Source of the DNA: Desulfobacteraceae bacterium
Lineage (GTDB): Bacteria > Desulfobacterota > Desulfobacteria > Desulfobacterales > JAABPS01
Direction: 5' to 3'
DNA length: 7,157 nt
NCBI GenBank assembly: GCA_011391835.1
Contig: JAABPS010000140.1
Span: forward strand, 1-7,157
Shown here: piece by piece, positions 1-6,011 of the stretch
Numbering within the stretch: the stretch's first letter is position 1
Layout of the letters: each line of letters opens with the position of its first letter
Notes under the pieces: generated by a model
What the model was told of the DNA's origin: nothing
The model's input: only the letters and a program-made list of their open reading frames with translations
Database searches by the model: none
Translations under genes and position numbers: made by a program

Positions 1-20
1 AAAAGGGCATTCTTAATTGC

Positions 21-34
21 ATCCCTTAAGGGAT
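21..34. repeat. 14-bp perfect palindrome, possible IS right-end structure
   Basis: ATCCCTTAAGGGAT reads the same on both strands. It lies about 95 bp beyond the tnpA stop codon. A related but imperfect hairpin (CCCTT-AAA-AAGGG, 125-137) overlaps the tnpA stop. IS200/IS605 right ends normally carry a subterminal hairpin that TnpA binds, and either of these could be it. An 8-bp inverted repeat (40-47 with 88-95) is a third candidate. The sequence alone does not decide between them. Confidence 0.4.
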
Positions 35-127
35 TATTGGTTGATATTTCTCTATAAAAATTGGTGCTGCACTGTGTTAACAATATTATATCAACTTATT
101 CTCAATCAGCACTTAATACATGCCCCC

Positions 128-565
128 TTAAAAAGGGTCACTCAATTCACTGTCGTATTTATCTTCTACAGACTCATTAATTTCCTGATTCTTTATATAT
201 TTCCGAATCTTGGCTTCGTCCAAACCAACGGTACTGACATAATATCCCCGTGCCCAAAAACTGTGGCCTCTAAAATTTTTTTTCAGCCGGCTGTATTTCT
301 CGAAAAGAATCATCGCACTTTTACCTTTGAGATATCCCACTATGGTTGATACTGAATATTTCGGCGGAATTGCTAAACATACATGTATATGGTCTATGCA
401 CATAGTCCCCTCAACCACTTCCACTCCTTTGTACTCGCAAAGCCGCTTGAGGATTGTCCTTAATTCTTGGCGCAGCTTCCCAAATATAATTTTACGCCGT
501 TTTTTCGGTACCCAAACAATGTGGTATTTACATTCCCAGACTGTGTGTGATAAGCTCCTTTTCAT
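128..565 (-). CDS. tnpA: IS200/IS605-family transposase TnpA (HUH/Y1)
   Basis: This 145-residue protein has the length and motif order of an IS200-type single-strand transposase (REP-type/Y1 nuclease). The metal-binding HUH motif is His59-Ile-His61 within CIDHIHV. The catalytic helix has the family YxxxQ pattern at Tyr123 to Gln127 (YIKNQ), where the tyrosine forms the 5'-phosphotyrosine link to DNA and the Gln helps bind the metal. The N-terminal stretch with KYHIVWVPKKRR and the central FWARGYYVSTVG (103-114) are also typical. All key residues are present and the frame is unbroken, so the enzyme could be active. The ATG at 565 is preceded by AAGGAG (577-572) with a 6-nt spacer, which supports this start. 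The upstream leader can pair with that site, which should keep expression low. No tnpB is adjacent. Confidence 0.95.
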   Translation of the reverse strand: MKRSLSHTVWECKYHIVWVPKKRRKIIFGKLRQELRTILKRLCEYKGVEVVEGTMCIDHIHVCLAIPPKYSVSTIVGYLKGKSAMILFEKYSRLKKNFRGHSFWARGYYVSTVGLDEAKIRKYIKNQEINESVEDKYDSELSDPF

Positions 566-569
566 CTAT

Positions 570-629
570 AGCTCCTTTCGTTCTGATTAATTGCGGGTGC
601 AGCCCCGCTCTATCTTACGACAAGGAGCT
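570..629 (-). promoter_or_regulatory. tnpA leader stem-loop hiding the ribosome binding site
   Basis: In the tnpA transcript, AGCUCCUU (629-622) is the exact complement of AAGGAGCU (577-570), which contains the Shine-Dalgarno sequence. After a one-base bulge at 621 the pairing continues for four more pairs (617-620 with 578-581). An inner hairpin, GCGGG/CCCGC (593-597 with 604-608), caps the structure. Folded this way, the ribosome binding site is buried just before the AUG. Repression of translation by a 5'-leader hairpin is known for IS200; that this leader acts the same way is inferred from the pairing. Confidence 0.7.
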
Positions 630-662
630 TTATTATTAAATACTACAGCATAGCTTTTTCCA

Positions 663-696
663 CTCTCCCCGGCTTAGCCGGGGGCTTAGCGAGGGA
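663..696. repeat. IS left-end palindrome
   Basis: CCCCGGC (667-673) pairs perfectly with GCCGGGG (677-683) around a 3-nt loop. The block GGCTTAGC occurs twice in direct orientation (671-678 and 683-690), and CTC/GAG bases outside could extend or rearrange the fold. A GC-rich hairpin close to the tip is what IS200/IS605 left ends use as the TnpA recognition site. In IS200 a similar end hairpin also limits transcription entering from outside. There is no T-run on either side that would make this a classical terminator. Confidence 0.6.
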
Positions 697-701
697 GTTA
701 T

Positions 702-785
702 GTGTACGGCGATGATCTGATCAGTCAGGTTCGGGAAGATAAGAAGAAGTGGGTCAGATTCCTCTCAAATCTCTTTCTCGTTTAA
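702..785 (+). pseudogene. Possible 3' remnant of a plus-strand gene next to the IS
   Basis: An open frame enters from the IS left-end side and ends at TAA 783-785. It encodes a hydrophilic then hydrophobic tail that includes GDDLISQVREDKKKW, and its codons look like those of real genes here (GGC GAT GAT CTG ATC, AAG AAG AAG TGG). It would converge on rluD with a 25-bp gap. If real, the IS removed or separated the rest of the gene. I do not recognise the family. A 27-codon open frame can easily arise by chance, so this is only a suggestion. The rest of 690-810 shows no other gene. Confidence 0.25.
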
Positions 786-810
786 ACCGAAATATAATAG
801 AGGAATAAAT

Positions 811-1758
811 TCAGATGGATGGAGATCGTAAGCACCTGATCATTTCATCCATATCCTGGGGGATTGGCGCTTCAAATATCATATCTTTCCTCGTTTTCGG
901 ATGCATCAGGCCCAAACGCCAGCTGTGAAGCATTTGCCGTCCAGCAGATTTCAGAAGATCGGACGGTTTTTTATTTTGCCTGCCGCCATATACAGAATCC
1001 CCAACAACCGGATGATGTATCGCACCACAATGGGCCCGTATCTGGTGTGTCCGGCCCGTTTTTAAATTCACCTCAAGAAGTGTGGAATCCGCAAGGCGTT
1101 CTTTAACCCGCCAAAGCGTTACAGCATCTCGTTTCTTCGCACCGATGATGGACATCATCTTTCTGTCAACAGGATGCCTACCGATCGGAAAGGTAATCTC
1201 CCCTGAATCTGATTCCATGATGCCGTGAACAAGGGCAATATACGTTTTTTTAACGGTTCGGCTCTTAAATTGGCTTGAGAGAAATTCATGGGCGCCAATT
1301 GTTTTTGCAATCACCATCGTACCCGAAGTATCTTTGTCAAGCCTGTGCACGATCCCCGCCCGTATCCTGTCTCCATATGCTTCAATCTCAGGACAATGGT
1401 AAAGAAGTCCATTGAGTAATGTTCCGGTGTAATGGCCGGGTGCAGGATGGACTACAAGTCCAGCCTGCTTATTAACAACCAGAATAACATCATCTTCATA
1501 TAAAATATCAAGAGGGATCGGGTCAGGTTCAAATCGTAAATTTTCAGGGGGCAAAATGGTGCCGCTGATTTCATCACCTTGGCAGACCTTATATCCCGGT
1601 TTTTTTTCAACCCCACCTACACGAATACTCCCCTGGCGGATAAGTGCTGCAACATAGGATCTGGAATAATCAGGAAGGTGTAAAGAAACCACAATATCAA
1701 GGCGATTCCCGGAATCAGACGCATCAGAAAGAAACGAAAAATCACCTTTGGGGGACAT
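811..1758 (-). CDS. rluD: RluD-type 23S rRNA pseudouridine synthase
   Basis: The 315-residue length is normal for RluA/RluD enzymes, which convert specific uridines to pseudouridine; E. coli RluD acts on helix 69 of 23S rRNA. An N-terminal S4 RNA-binding domain spans about 17-65 (NRLDIVVSLHLPDYSRSYV, then a GSIRVGG turn). The catalytic domain follows. IVHRLDKDTSG holds the catalytic Asp141 (HRLDKDTSG at 138-146), TGRTHQIR lies at 234-241, VVGDSVYGG at 251-259, and the LHSWRLGLMHP strand at about 277-287. The gene starts 12 nt after the carD stop. No Shine-Dalgarno sequence is visible before the ATG, and no good later start exists ahead of the S4 domain, so translation may be coupled to carD. 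RluD rather than RluA or RluC is inferred from the S4 domain and overall pattern; the exact target uridines cannot be read from sequence. No clear terminator follows the TGA. Confidence 0.9.
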   Translation of the reverse strand: MSPKGDFSFLSDASDSGNRLDIVVSLHLPDYSRSYVAALIRQGSIRVGGVEKKPGYKVCQGDEISGTILPPENLRFEPDPIPLDILYEDDVILVVNKQAGLVVHPAPGHYTGTLLNGLLYHCPEIEAYGDRIRAGIVHRLDKDTSGTMVIAKTIGAHEFLSSQFKSRTVKKTYIALVHGIMESDSGEITFPIGRHPVDRKMMSIIGAKKRDAVTLWRVKERLADSTLLEVNLKTGRTHQIRAHCGAIHHPVVGDSVYGGRQNKKPSDLLKSAGRQMLHSWRLGLMHPKTRKDMIFEAPIPQDMDEMIRCLRSPSI

Positions 1759-1770
1759 GGTTGAGAGGAA

Positions 1771-2361
1771 TTAATTGCCGGAACTTTTGCAGTTTATTAA
1801 ATCTTCTTGATTGTCCGGATTGTCTGCGATGAAAAATGATTCAATTTCTGAAATAATCGTATCTTCATCAGTATTTTTAGCAGTTGAGAGCTCCTTTACC
1901 AGCAATACCTGTGCGGTATCATATAGTTTTCTCTCGCCAAAGGAAAGGTCCTTGGTAAATTTAAGAAGAGATAAATCCCTGAAAACCTCTGCAACGTCAT
2001 ACAGAGAACCTGTCTTAATCTTGTCCATGTATTCTCTATATCTGCGATTCCACGTTTGGACCTCATTCGAATTTTCATTTTTGCTTTTCATCACTTCGTA
2101 CACTTTAGGGATTTCATCTTTATCGATAACATCTCTTAACCCCACCTGATTCACGTTTAGAATAGGAATCATGATCAGCATCCCATTATCAAAAACCTTC
2201 ATGATATAAAAATCATGCTTTTGGCCGTTAATTACCCTGTTCTCAATGGCTTCAATCCGTCCAACACCATGTGCGGGATAAACCGCAAGATCACCGACCT
2301 GAAATTTTTTTATATTTTTTTTATCAGTTTGAGTGTGCGTTTTGACCTTCTTGTAATTCAT
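1771..2361 (-). CDS. carD: CarD/CdnL-family RNA polymerase-binding regulator
   Basis: This 196-residue protein belongs to the CarD_CdnL_TRCF family. The N-terminal RNA-polymerase-interaction domain (about 19-80) opens with FQVGDLAVYPAHGVGRIEAIE, the family signature shared with the RNAP-binding module of Mfd. The helical C-terminal DNA-binding domain (about 95-170) carries WNRRYREYMDKIKTG (104-118) and LSFGERKLYDTAQVLLVKEL (139-158). In characterised relatives (mycobacterial CarD, myxobacterial CdnL) the protein binds the RNAP beta subunit and stabilises open complexes, notably at rRNA promoters. It is longer than a minimal CdnL (about 160 residues) because of a basic N-terminal extension (1-18) and an acidic tail (about 165-196). 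It lacks the HMGA-like region of true myxobacterial CarD, so it is CdnL-like. The ATG is preceded only by a weak GGTG. It is the first gene of a unit with rluD, with its own candidate promoter. Confidence 0.92.
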   Translation of the reverse strand: MNYKKVKTHTQTDKKNIKKFQVGDLAVYPAHGVGRIEAIENRVINGQKHDFYIMKVFDNGMLIMIPILNVNQVGLRDVIDKDEIPKVYEVMKSKNENSNEVQTWNRRYREYMDKIKTGSLYDVAEVFRDLSLLKFTKDLSFGERKLYDTAQVLLVKELSTAKNTDEDTIISEIESFFIADNPDNQEDLINCKSSGN

Positions 2362-2464
2362 TGAAACACCAATTAATTTATTTTTATTTCAGCAGGTTAC
2401 AAATAATCATCTGCTTAAGATACTGAAAATCTCCCACAATTAATGCATAAGTTCTAATTTCAGA

Positions 2465-2500
2465 AGCGTAATGTATAACATACTTTTATATAACAAGCAA
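2465..2500 (-). promoter_or_regulatory. Candidate extended -10 promoter for carD-rluD
   Basis: On the minus strand, TTGCTT (2500-2495) stands 17 nt before TATACA (2477-2472), and the -10 box is preceded by TGT, giving an extended -10 element. Transcription would start near 2465 and give a leader of about 100 nt before carD. The site lies immediately downstream of the hppA terminator, where a new unit would need a promoter. The -35 box matches consensus poorly, so the call rests mainly on the extended -10, the exact spacing and the position. Confidence 0.5.
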
Positions 2501-2501
2501 T

Positions 2502-2539
2502 AAAAAAGGATTGGCATTATCAAATGCCAATCCTTTTTT
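2502..2539 (-). terminator. Rho-independent terminator of the prs-hppA unit
   Basis: A perfect 17-bp stem (2502-2518 with 2523-2539) closes on a 4-nt loop. Its core is GGATTGGCAT/ATGCCAATCC, flanked by six A and six T. On the minus strand it gives a hairpin followed by U6 and begins 27 nt past the hppA stop. Because the A-tract mirrors the T-tract, it could also stop plus-strand transcription, although no plus-strand gene is nearby. It separates hppA from carD. Confidence 0.93.
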
Positions 2540-2566
2540 GAAAGTTTGGTATCCTTCAACCCTGAT

Positions 2567-4633
2567 TTACATCAGCTTTATCATCAGAATAGGCTTCAGC
2601 TTTACCAGAATAGGAACCAAAAGAAGCGCCACAACATTGAGAATTTTAATCATCGGGTTAATAGCAGGTCCTGCTGTATCTTTATACGGATCACCAACCG
2701 TATCACCCGTTACAGCAGCCTTGTGAGCATCACTGCCTTTACCTCCATAATTTCCATCTTCAATATATTTTTTTGCATTATCCCATGCAGCGCCGCCTGT
2801 TGTCATGGAAATAGCAACAAAAACACCGGTAACAATACTTCCAATGAGAAGGCCGCCAAGGGCGATCGGCCCAAGAAAAACACCCACCAGAATTGGAGCA
2901 ACCACAGGAAGAAGCGCTGGGACGATCATCTTTTTGAGGGCGAATTTTGTAACAATATCAACACATGCGCCGTAATCAGGTTTGGCTTTCCCCTTCATGA
3001 TCCCCTTTATTTCACGGAACTGACGCCTTACTTCATCCACAACAGCACCGCCTGCTTGACCCACAGCCTTCATGGCAATGGAGGCAAACAGATAAGGAAG
3101 AAGTCCGCCGATAAAAAGACCAATGATAACGTTCACATCGTTCAGGGTAAAGATCATTGCTTCGCCACCCTGCATTGAAAACTCCTGGGTATAAGCAGCA
3201 AAAAGAACAAGTGCGGCAAGGCCGGCTGATCCAATCGCATATCCCTTGGTAACTGCCTTTGTGGTATTACCAACAGCATCCAGCGGATCGGTCACAGCAC
3301 GAACCTTCTTATCCAGACCCGCCATTTCAGCAATACCGCCCGCATTATCTGTGATGGGGCCATACGCATCAATGGCAATAACCATACCTGTCATGGAAAG
3401 CATGGCCATAGCCGCCATGGCGATACCATAAAGTCCGGCAAAATAATTTGCCAGCCATATACTGACACATATGGAAAGTACTGGAAGTGCAGTGGACTGC
3501 ATACTCACAGCAAGACCCGCGATAATGTTGGTTCCATGCCCGGTGGTGGAAGCCAGCGCTATATTTTTCACAGGTTGTCGTTTACCGGTGTAGTACTCAG
3601 TGATGATAACGATAACAACCGTCAGAACCAGTCCAATGAGTGTTGAAAAATAAATATTATCCGCGGAAATTTCCCCGATCCCATAGGGCAGAAGATACAT
3701 TACCGCAAAATAAAATGCGATAGCCGCGAGAATGGCTGAACCGAACATCCCTTTATAAAGAGCTCCCATAATATATTCACTCTTCCCCAACCTTACAAAG
3801 AAGACACCAATCATTGACGCGATAATAGATATCGCTCCAAGGACCATGGGGAATACCGTTGCAATTACCATATCCGGAAAAATCAGATTTCCAAGCAGCA
3901 TGGCTGCAACAGCGGTAACGGCATAGGTTTCAAAAAGATCAGCGGCCATACCCGCGCAGTCGCCTACGTTATCTCCAACATTGTCAGCAATAACTGCTGG
4001 ATTTCTGGGATCATCTTCGGGAATTCCTGCTTCAACCTTACCCACAAGATCCGCTCCGACATCTGCACCTTTGGTAAAAATACCACCCCCAAGCCGGGCA
4101 AAAATGGATATCAGGCTTCCGCCAAAACCCAGTGCTACCAGATCAATGACTGCCTGTCTGGGTTCCACACCCATAGATATCAAAATGGTATAAAAACCTG
4201 CGACAGCAGTGAGCGCAAGGCCCGCAACAATCATGCCTGTAACGGAACCGCCTCTAAAAGCAAGTTTCAGACCTGCGGAAAGACCTTTTCTTGCAGCCTC
4301 AGCAGTTCTTACATTAGCAATGACAGATACCCTCATTCCAACATAGCCCGCTATAAAAGAGGCAACAGCGCCGATTAAAAATCCGATTGCGGTTGTTGTG
4401 CCTAAAAAATAAGCAATAATTATAAAAATAATGATACCAGCAATCCCCATACTTTTCAGCTGACGATTCAGATAAGCAATCGCTCCTTCTTTGATCGCTC
4501 CGGCAATCTCCGCCATTTTTTCATTGCCTGCAGGTGCTTTTTTTACAATTGCGGCAAGAATAATGGAAAAGATGACGCCAGCAACTCCAACCAGCGTACA
4601 AATCAACGGTAAATAATCCATTAAATAATCCAT
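2567..4633 (-). CDS. hppA: Membrane proton-pumping pyrophosphatase (K+-independent type)
   Basis: This integral membrane protein has about 16 hydrophobic segments and couples hydrolysis of pyrophosphate to ion export. From the chosen start it has 688 residues, normal for bacterial H+-PPases. Substrate and Mg-binding motifs are intact: GADVGADLVGKVE (189-201), DNVGDNVGD (217-225), IDAYGPITDN (421-430) and GDTVGDPYKDTAGP (643-656). The selector motif reads GNTTK-AVT, with Lys459 and Thr462. K+-dependent enzymes have Ala and Gly there, so this should be a K+-independent H+ pump, like that of Rhodospirillum rubrum. I chose the ATG at 4633 because GGAGG (4643-4639) sits 5 nt before it. An in-frame ATG at 4645 overlaps that ribosome site, follows the pth stop directly and has no site of its own; it would add four residues. 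A third ATG at 4621 arises from a 12-bp repeat. The gene is the last of the prs-rplY-pth-hppA series and is followed by a strong terminator. Confidence 0.97.
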   Translation of the reverse strand: MDYLMDYLPLICTLVGVAGVIFSIILAAIVKKAPAGNEKMAEIAGAIKEGAIAYLNRQLKSMGIAGIIIFIIIAYFLGTTTAIGFLIGAVASFIAGYVGMRVSVIANVRTAEAARKGLSAGLKLAFRGGSVTGMIVAGLALTAVAGFYTILISMGVEPRQAVIDLVALGFGGSLISIFARLGGGIFTKGADVGADLVGKVEAGIPEDDPRNPAVIADNVGDNVGDCAGMAADLFETYAVTAVAAMLLGNLIFPDMVIATVFPMVLGAISIIASMIGVFFVRLGKSEYIMGALYKGMFGSAILAAIAFYFAVMYLLPYGIGEISADNIYFSTLIGLVLTVVIVIITEYYTGKRQPVKNIALASTTGHGTNIIAGLAVSMQSTALPVLSICVSIWLANYFAGLYGIAMAAMAMLSMTGMVIAIDAYGPITDNAGGIAEMAGLDKKVRAVTDPLDAVGNTTKAVTKGYAIGSAGLAALVLFAAYTQEFSMQGGEAMIFTLNDVNVIIGLFIGGLLPYLFASIAMKAVGQAGGAVVDEVRRQFREIKGIMKGKAKPDYGACVDIVTKFALKKMIVPALLPVVAPILVGVFLGPIALGGLLIGSIVTGVFVAISMTTGGAAWDNAKKYIEDGNYGGKGSDAHKAAVTGDTVGDPYKDTAGPAINPMIKILNVVALLLVPILVKLKPILMIKLM
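4610..4633 (-). repeat. 12-bp tandem duplication at the hppA start
   Basis: ATGGATTATTTA occurs twice head to tail on the minus strand (4633-4622 and 4621-4610), so the protein begins MDYLMDYL. The copies are identical and keep the frame. Each brings its own ATG, but only the first is well spaced from the GGAGG site. Confidence 0.9.
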
Positions 4634-4645
4634 TCGTTCCTCCAT

Positions 4646-5260
4646 TTAAGTTGAATTAGAAATAATGATTTTTTTATTGTTGAAAATGTTCATCGCATCA
4701 CGGGCGCCTTTGCAAAGAATTTCAGCAACGCCATCCCGTGCCCGGGCAAGTATGTCGCCTATGACCGCTTCTTCATCATGGCTGAACCTGCCAAGAACAT
4801 GCTCTGTAACATTTTCATTCACCTCGCGGCTACCATAACCGCGTCCAATGCCTACGCGCAAACGTCTAAAATTGCCTCCACTAAAGGCATGAATTAACGA
4901 TTTTACGCCTTTGTGTCCTCCATCCCCTCCTTTCTCTCTAATTTTCAATCTGCCAAAAGCAAGATCAATGTCATCATGAATGATCAACATATTCTCATTT
5001 GAAATTCGAAAGTACTCCGCCAGTTTTCGAACCGGCAGACCGCTCATATTCATATAGCTCAGCGGCTTGGCGAGTATCGCTTCTTTTCCTTCAATGAATC
5101 CCCATCCGAATTGTGCATTAAACTTTCTTTTCGTAACGGAAATTGAATAAAACCTGGCGACTTCGTCGATGATCATAAATCCGACATTATGCCGGGTCTT
5201 CTTATATTTGCTGCCAGGATTCCCAAGCCCAACGACCAAGTATACGTTTTCCGGCTGCAT
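4646..5260 (-). CDS. pth: Peptidyl-tRNA hydrolase
   Basis: This 204-residue bacterial-type Pth releases tRNA from peptidyl-tRNA that falls off the ribosome. The N-terminal VVGLGNPGSKYKKTRHNVGF holds Asn14 and the catalytic base His24. YMNMSG holds Asn71, and IIHDDIDL holds Asp96, matching Asn10, His20, Asn68 and Asp93 of the E. coli enzyme. The next conserved block reads GGDGGHKGVKS, so the position of E. coli Asn114 (GGHNG) is Lys117. RLRVGIGRG (133-141) and VTEHVLGRFS (151-160) are also typical. The extra C-terminal stretch (about 190-204) is basic then hydrophobic. The ATG has an AGGGG four nt upstream. The gene follows rplY after 57 nt, a frequent pairing in bacteria, and its TAA stop abuts the hppA ribosome binding site. 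Identification is secure; the effect of Lys117 is unknown. Confidence 0.97.
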   Translation of the reverse strand: MQPENVYLVVGLGNPGSKYKKTRHNVGFMIIDEVARFYSISVTKRKFNAQFGWGFIEGKEAILAKPLSYMNMSGLPVRKLAEYFRISNENMLIIHDDIDLAFGRLKIREKGGDGGHKGVKSLIHAFSGGNFRRLRVGIGRGYGSREVNENVTEHVLGRFSHDEEAVIGDILARARDGVAEILCKGARDAMNIFNNKKIIISNST

Positions 5261-5290
5261 ATAGCCCCTGCTTTAAGAATCCTTTCATTC

Positions 5291-5317
5291 GTTGCCCTCG
5301 CACAATGGGAAGGCAAC
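5291..5317 (-). other. Stem-loop in the rplY-pth gap
   Basis: GTTGCC (minus 5317-5312) pairs with GGCAAC (5296-5291) around a 15-nt loop, starting at the last base of the rplY stop codon. No U-run follows, so it is not a classical terminator. It could affect mRNA processing or the relative output of rplY and pth, but a 6-bp stem is weak evidence. Confidence 0.3.
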
Positions 5318-5985
5318 TATCCTTCGTCTTCTTCAGAAGCTTTCTCGCCTGCTGCTTCAGCGCCTTCTTCTGCTCCTACTTCACCCTCCACCGGCGCTGC
5401 CGCTTCTACAGGCACTTCTTCAATCTTTGGCCGTACGACGGTTAAGACAGTGAAATTCACTTCAGCCGGGATTTCAATATTTGCCGGTAATGGTATTTCT
5501 TTAACATGGATGGAATCGCCAATATTCAGATTGGTAACATCAATCTCAAACATCTCTGGAATCTCACCCGGAAGACATAGCACTTCAAGTTCGCGAGAAA
5601 TAATTTGAAGCATGCCTCCAAATTCCACCCCTTTTGCTTTCCCAACAACCACGACAGGTACTTTGACCCTGATCTTTCTATCCATTGATATTTCGTAGAA
5701 ATCAACATGCAATAAGTCACGGGTAGCGGGATTGGTCTGCAATTCTTTAATCATGGCCTGCTTTTTTGCCTTCTTCTCGCCGCCGATCACAAGATCAATA
5801 AAAACATGGCCTTTCGTACGTTCCTTAATAATTTTCTCCAGGTCGCTTACAGAAACAGACAGCTTTACAGAATCTTTTCCCGGACCATAAAGAATGGCGG
5901 GGATCCTGCCCTCTCTGCGCAATACCCGTGCCGGGCCATTGCCCGACGATTCTCTTATATCAGCTTTAAGCTCTATGAGTTCCAA
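5317..5985 (-). CDS. rplY: 50S ribosomal protein L25 (general stress protein Ctc type)
   Basis: This 222-residue two-domain L25/TL5/Ctc protein binds 5S rRNA in the large subunit. The N-terminal 5S-binding domain (about 3-95) has RVLRREGRIPAILYGPG (20-36) and ELQTNPATRDLLHVDFYE (81-98). The C-terminal TL5-like beta domain (about 103-187) includes VGKAKGVEFGGML. Residues 188-222 form a low-complexity Ala/Glu/Gly acidic tail, common in Ctc-type proteins. The start codon is TTG at 5985. It is supported by an excellent GGAGG (5998-5994) eight nt upstream and by the alignment of MELIELKADIRE with the family N-terminus; there is no in-frame ATG nearby. The gene lies 26 nt after prs and 57 nt before pth, the usual prs-rplY-pth order. 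Confidence 0.96.
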   Translation of the reverse strand: MELIELKADIRESSGNGPARVLRREGRIPAILYGPGKDSVKLSVSVSDLEKIIKERTKGHVFIDLVIGGEKKAKKQAMIKELQTNPATRDLLHVDFYEISMDRKIRVKVPVVVVGKAKGVEFGGMLQIISRELEVLCLPGEIPEMFEIDVTNLNIGDSIHVKEIPLPANIEIPAEVNFTVLTVVRPKIEEVPVEAAAPVEGEVGAEEGAEAAGEKASEEDEG

Positions 5986-6011
5986 TAGTATTTCCTCCCT
6001 GAATTTCTTTA

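Larger units (their letters stand above)
21..700 (-). mobile_element. IS200/IS605-family insertion sequence (tnpA only)
   Basis: The element contains one intact Y1/HUH transposase gene and no tnpB or accessory gene, which is the IS200-type organisation. The left (5') end, at the high-coordinate side, holds a strong palindrome at 667-683. The low-coordinate side holds a 14-bp palindrome at 21-34. The span of about 680 bp fits the roughly 700 bp usual for IS200. Family members move as single-stranded DNA, recognise subterminal hairpins, insert next to a short target and make no target duplication, so the exact tips cannot be found by looking for direct repeats. The boundaries given are therefore approximate: the left tip is probably within 690-705 and the right tip somewhere in 1-100. 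The element lies downstream of rluD in the same orientation. Confidence 0.65.

Noticed and set aside
124..137. CCCTT-AAA-AAGGG hairpin as a tnpA terminator
   Set aside because: The stem is only 5 bp and overlaps the stop codon, and on the minus strand it is followed by GGCATG rather than a U-run.
1..700. A tnpB or omega-RNA (TnpB guide) alongside tnpA
   Set aside because: There is no TnpB-like frame in the window, and the sequence beyond the tnpA stop is short and without a coding frame of that kind.
758..806. Inverted repeat ATTCCTCT/AGAGGAAT downstream of rluD as a terminator
   Set aside because: The arms are 8 bp with a 33-nt loop, AT-rich and without a U-run; this is easily a chance match.
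2546..3178. 210-codon open frame on the plus strand
   Set aside because: It lies wholly antisense to hppA and shows His/Asn/Ser-rich low-complexity composition with no recognisable domain. It has the look of a shadow frame.
5189..5608. 139-codon plus-strand open frame rich in Ser/Ala/Pro
   Set aside because: It is antisense to the acidic tail and C-terminal domain of L25; the repetitive Ser/Ala composition mirrors the Glu/Ala codons.
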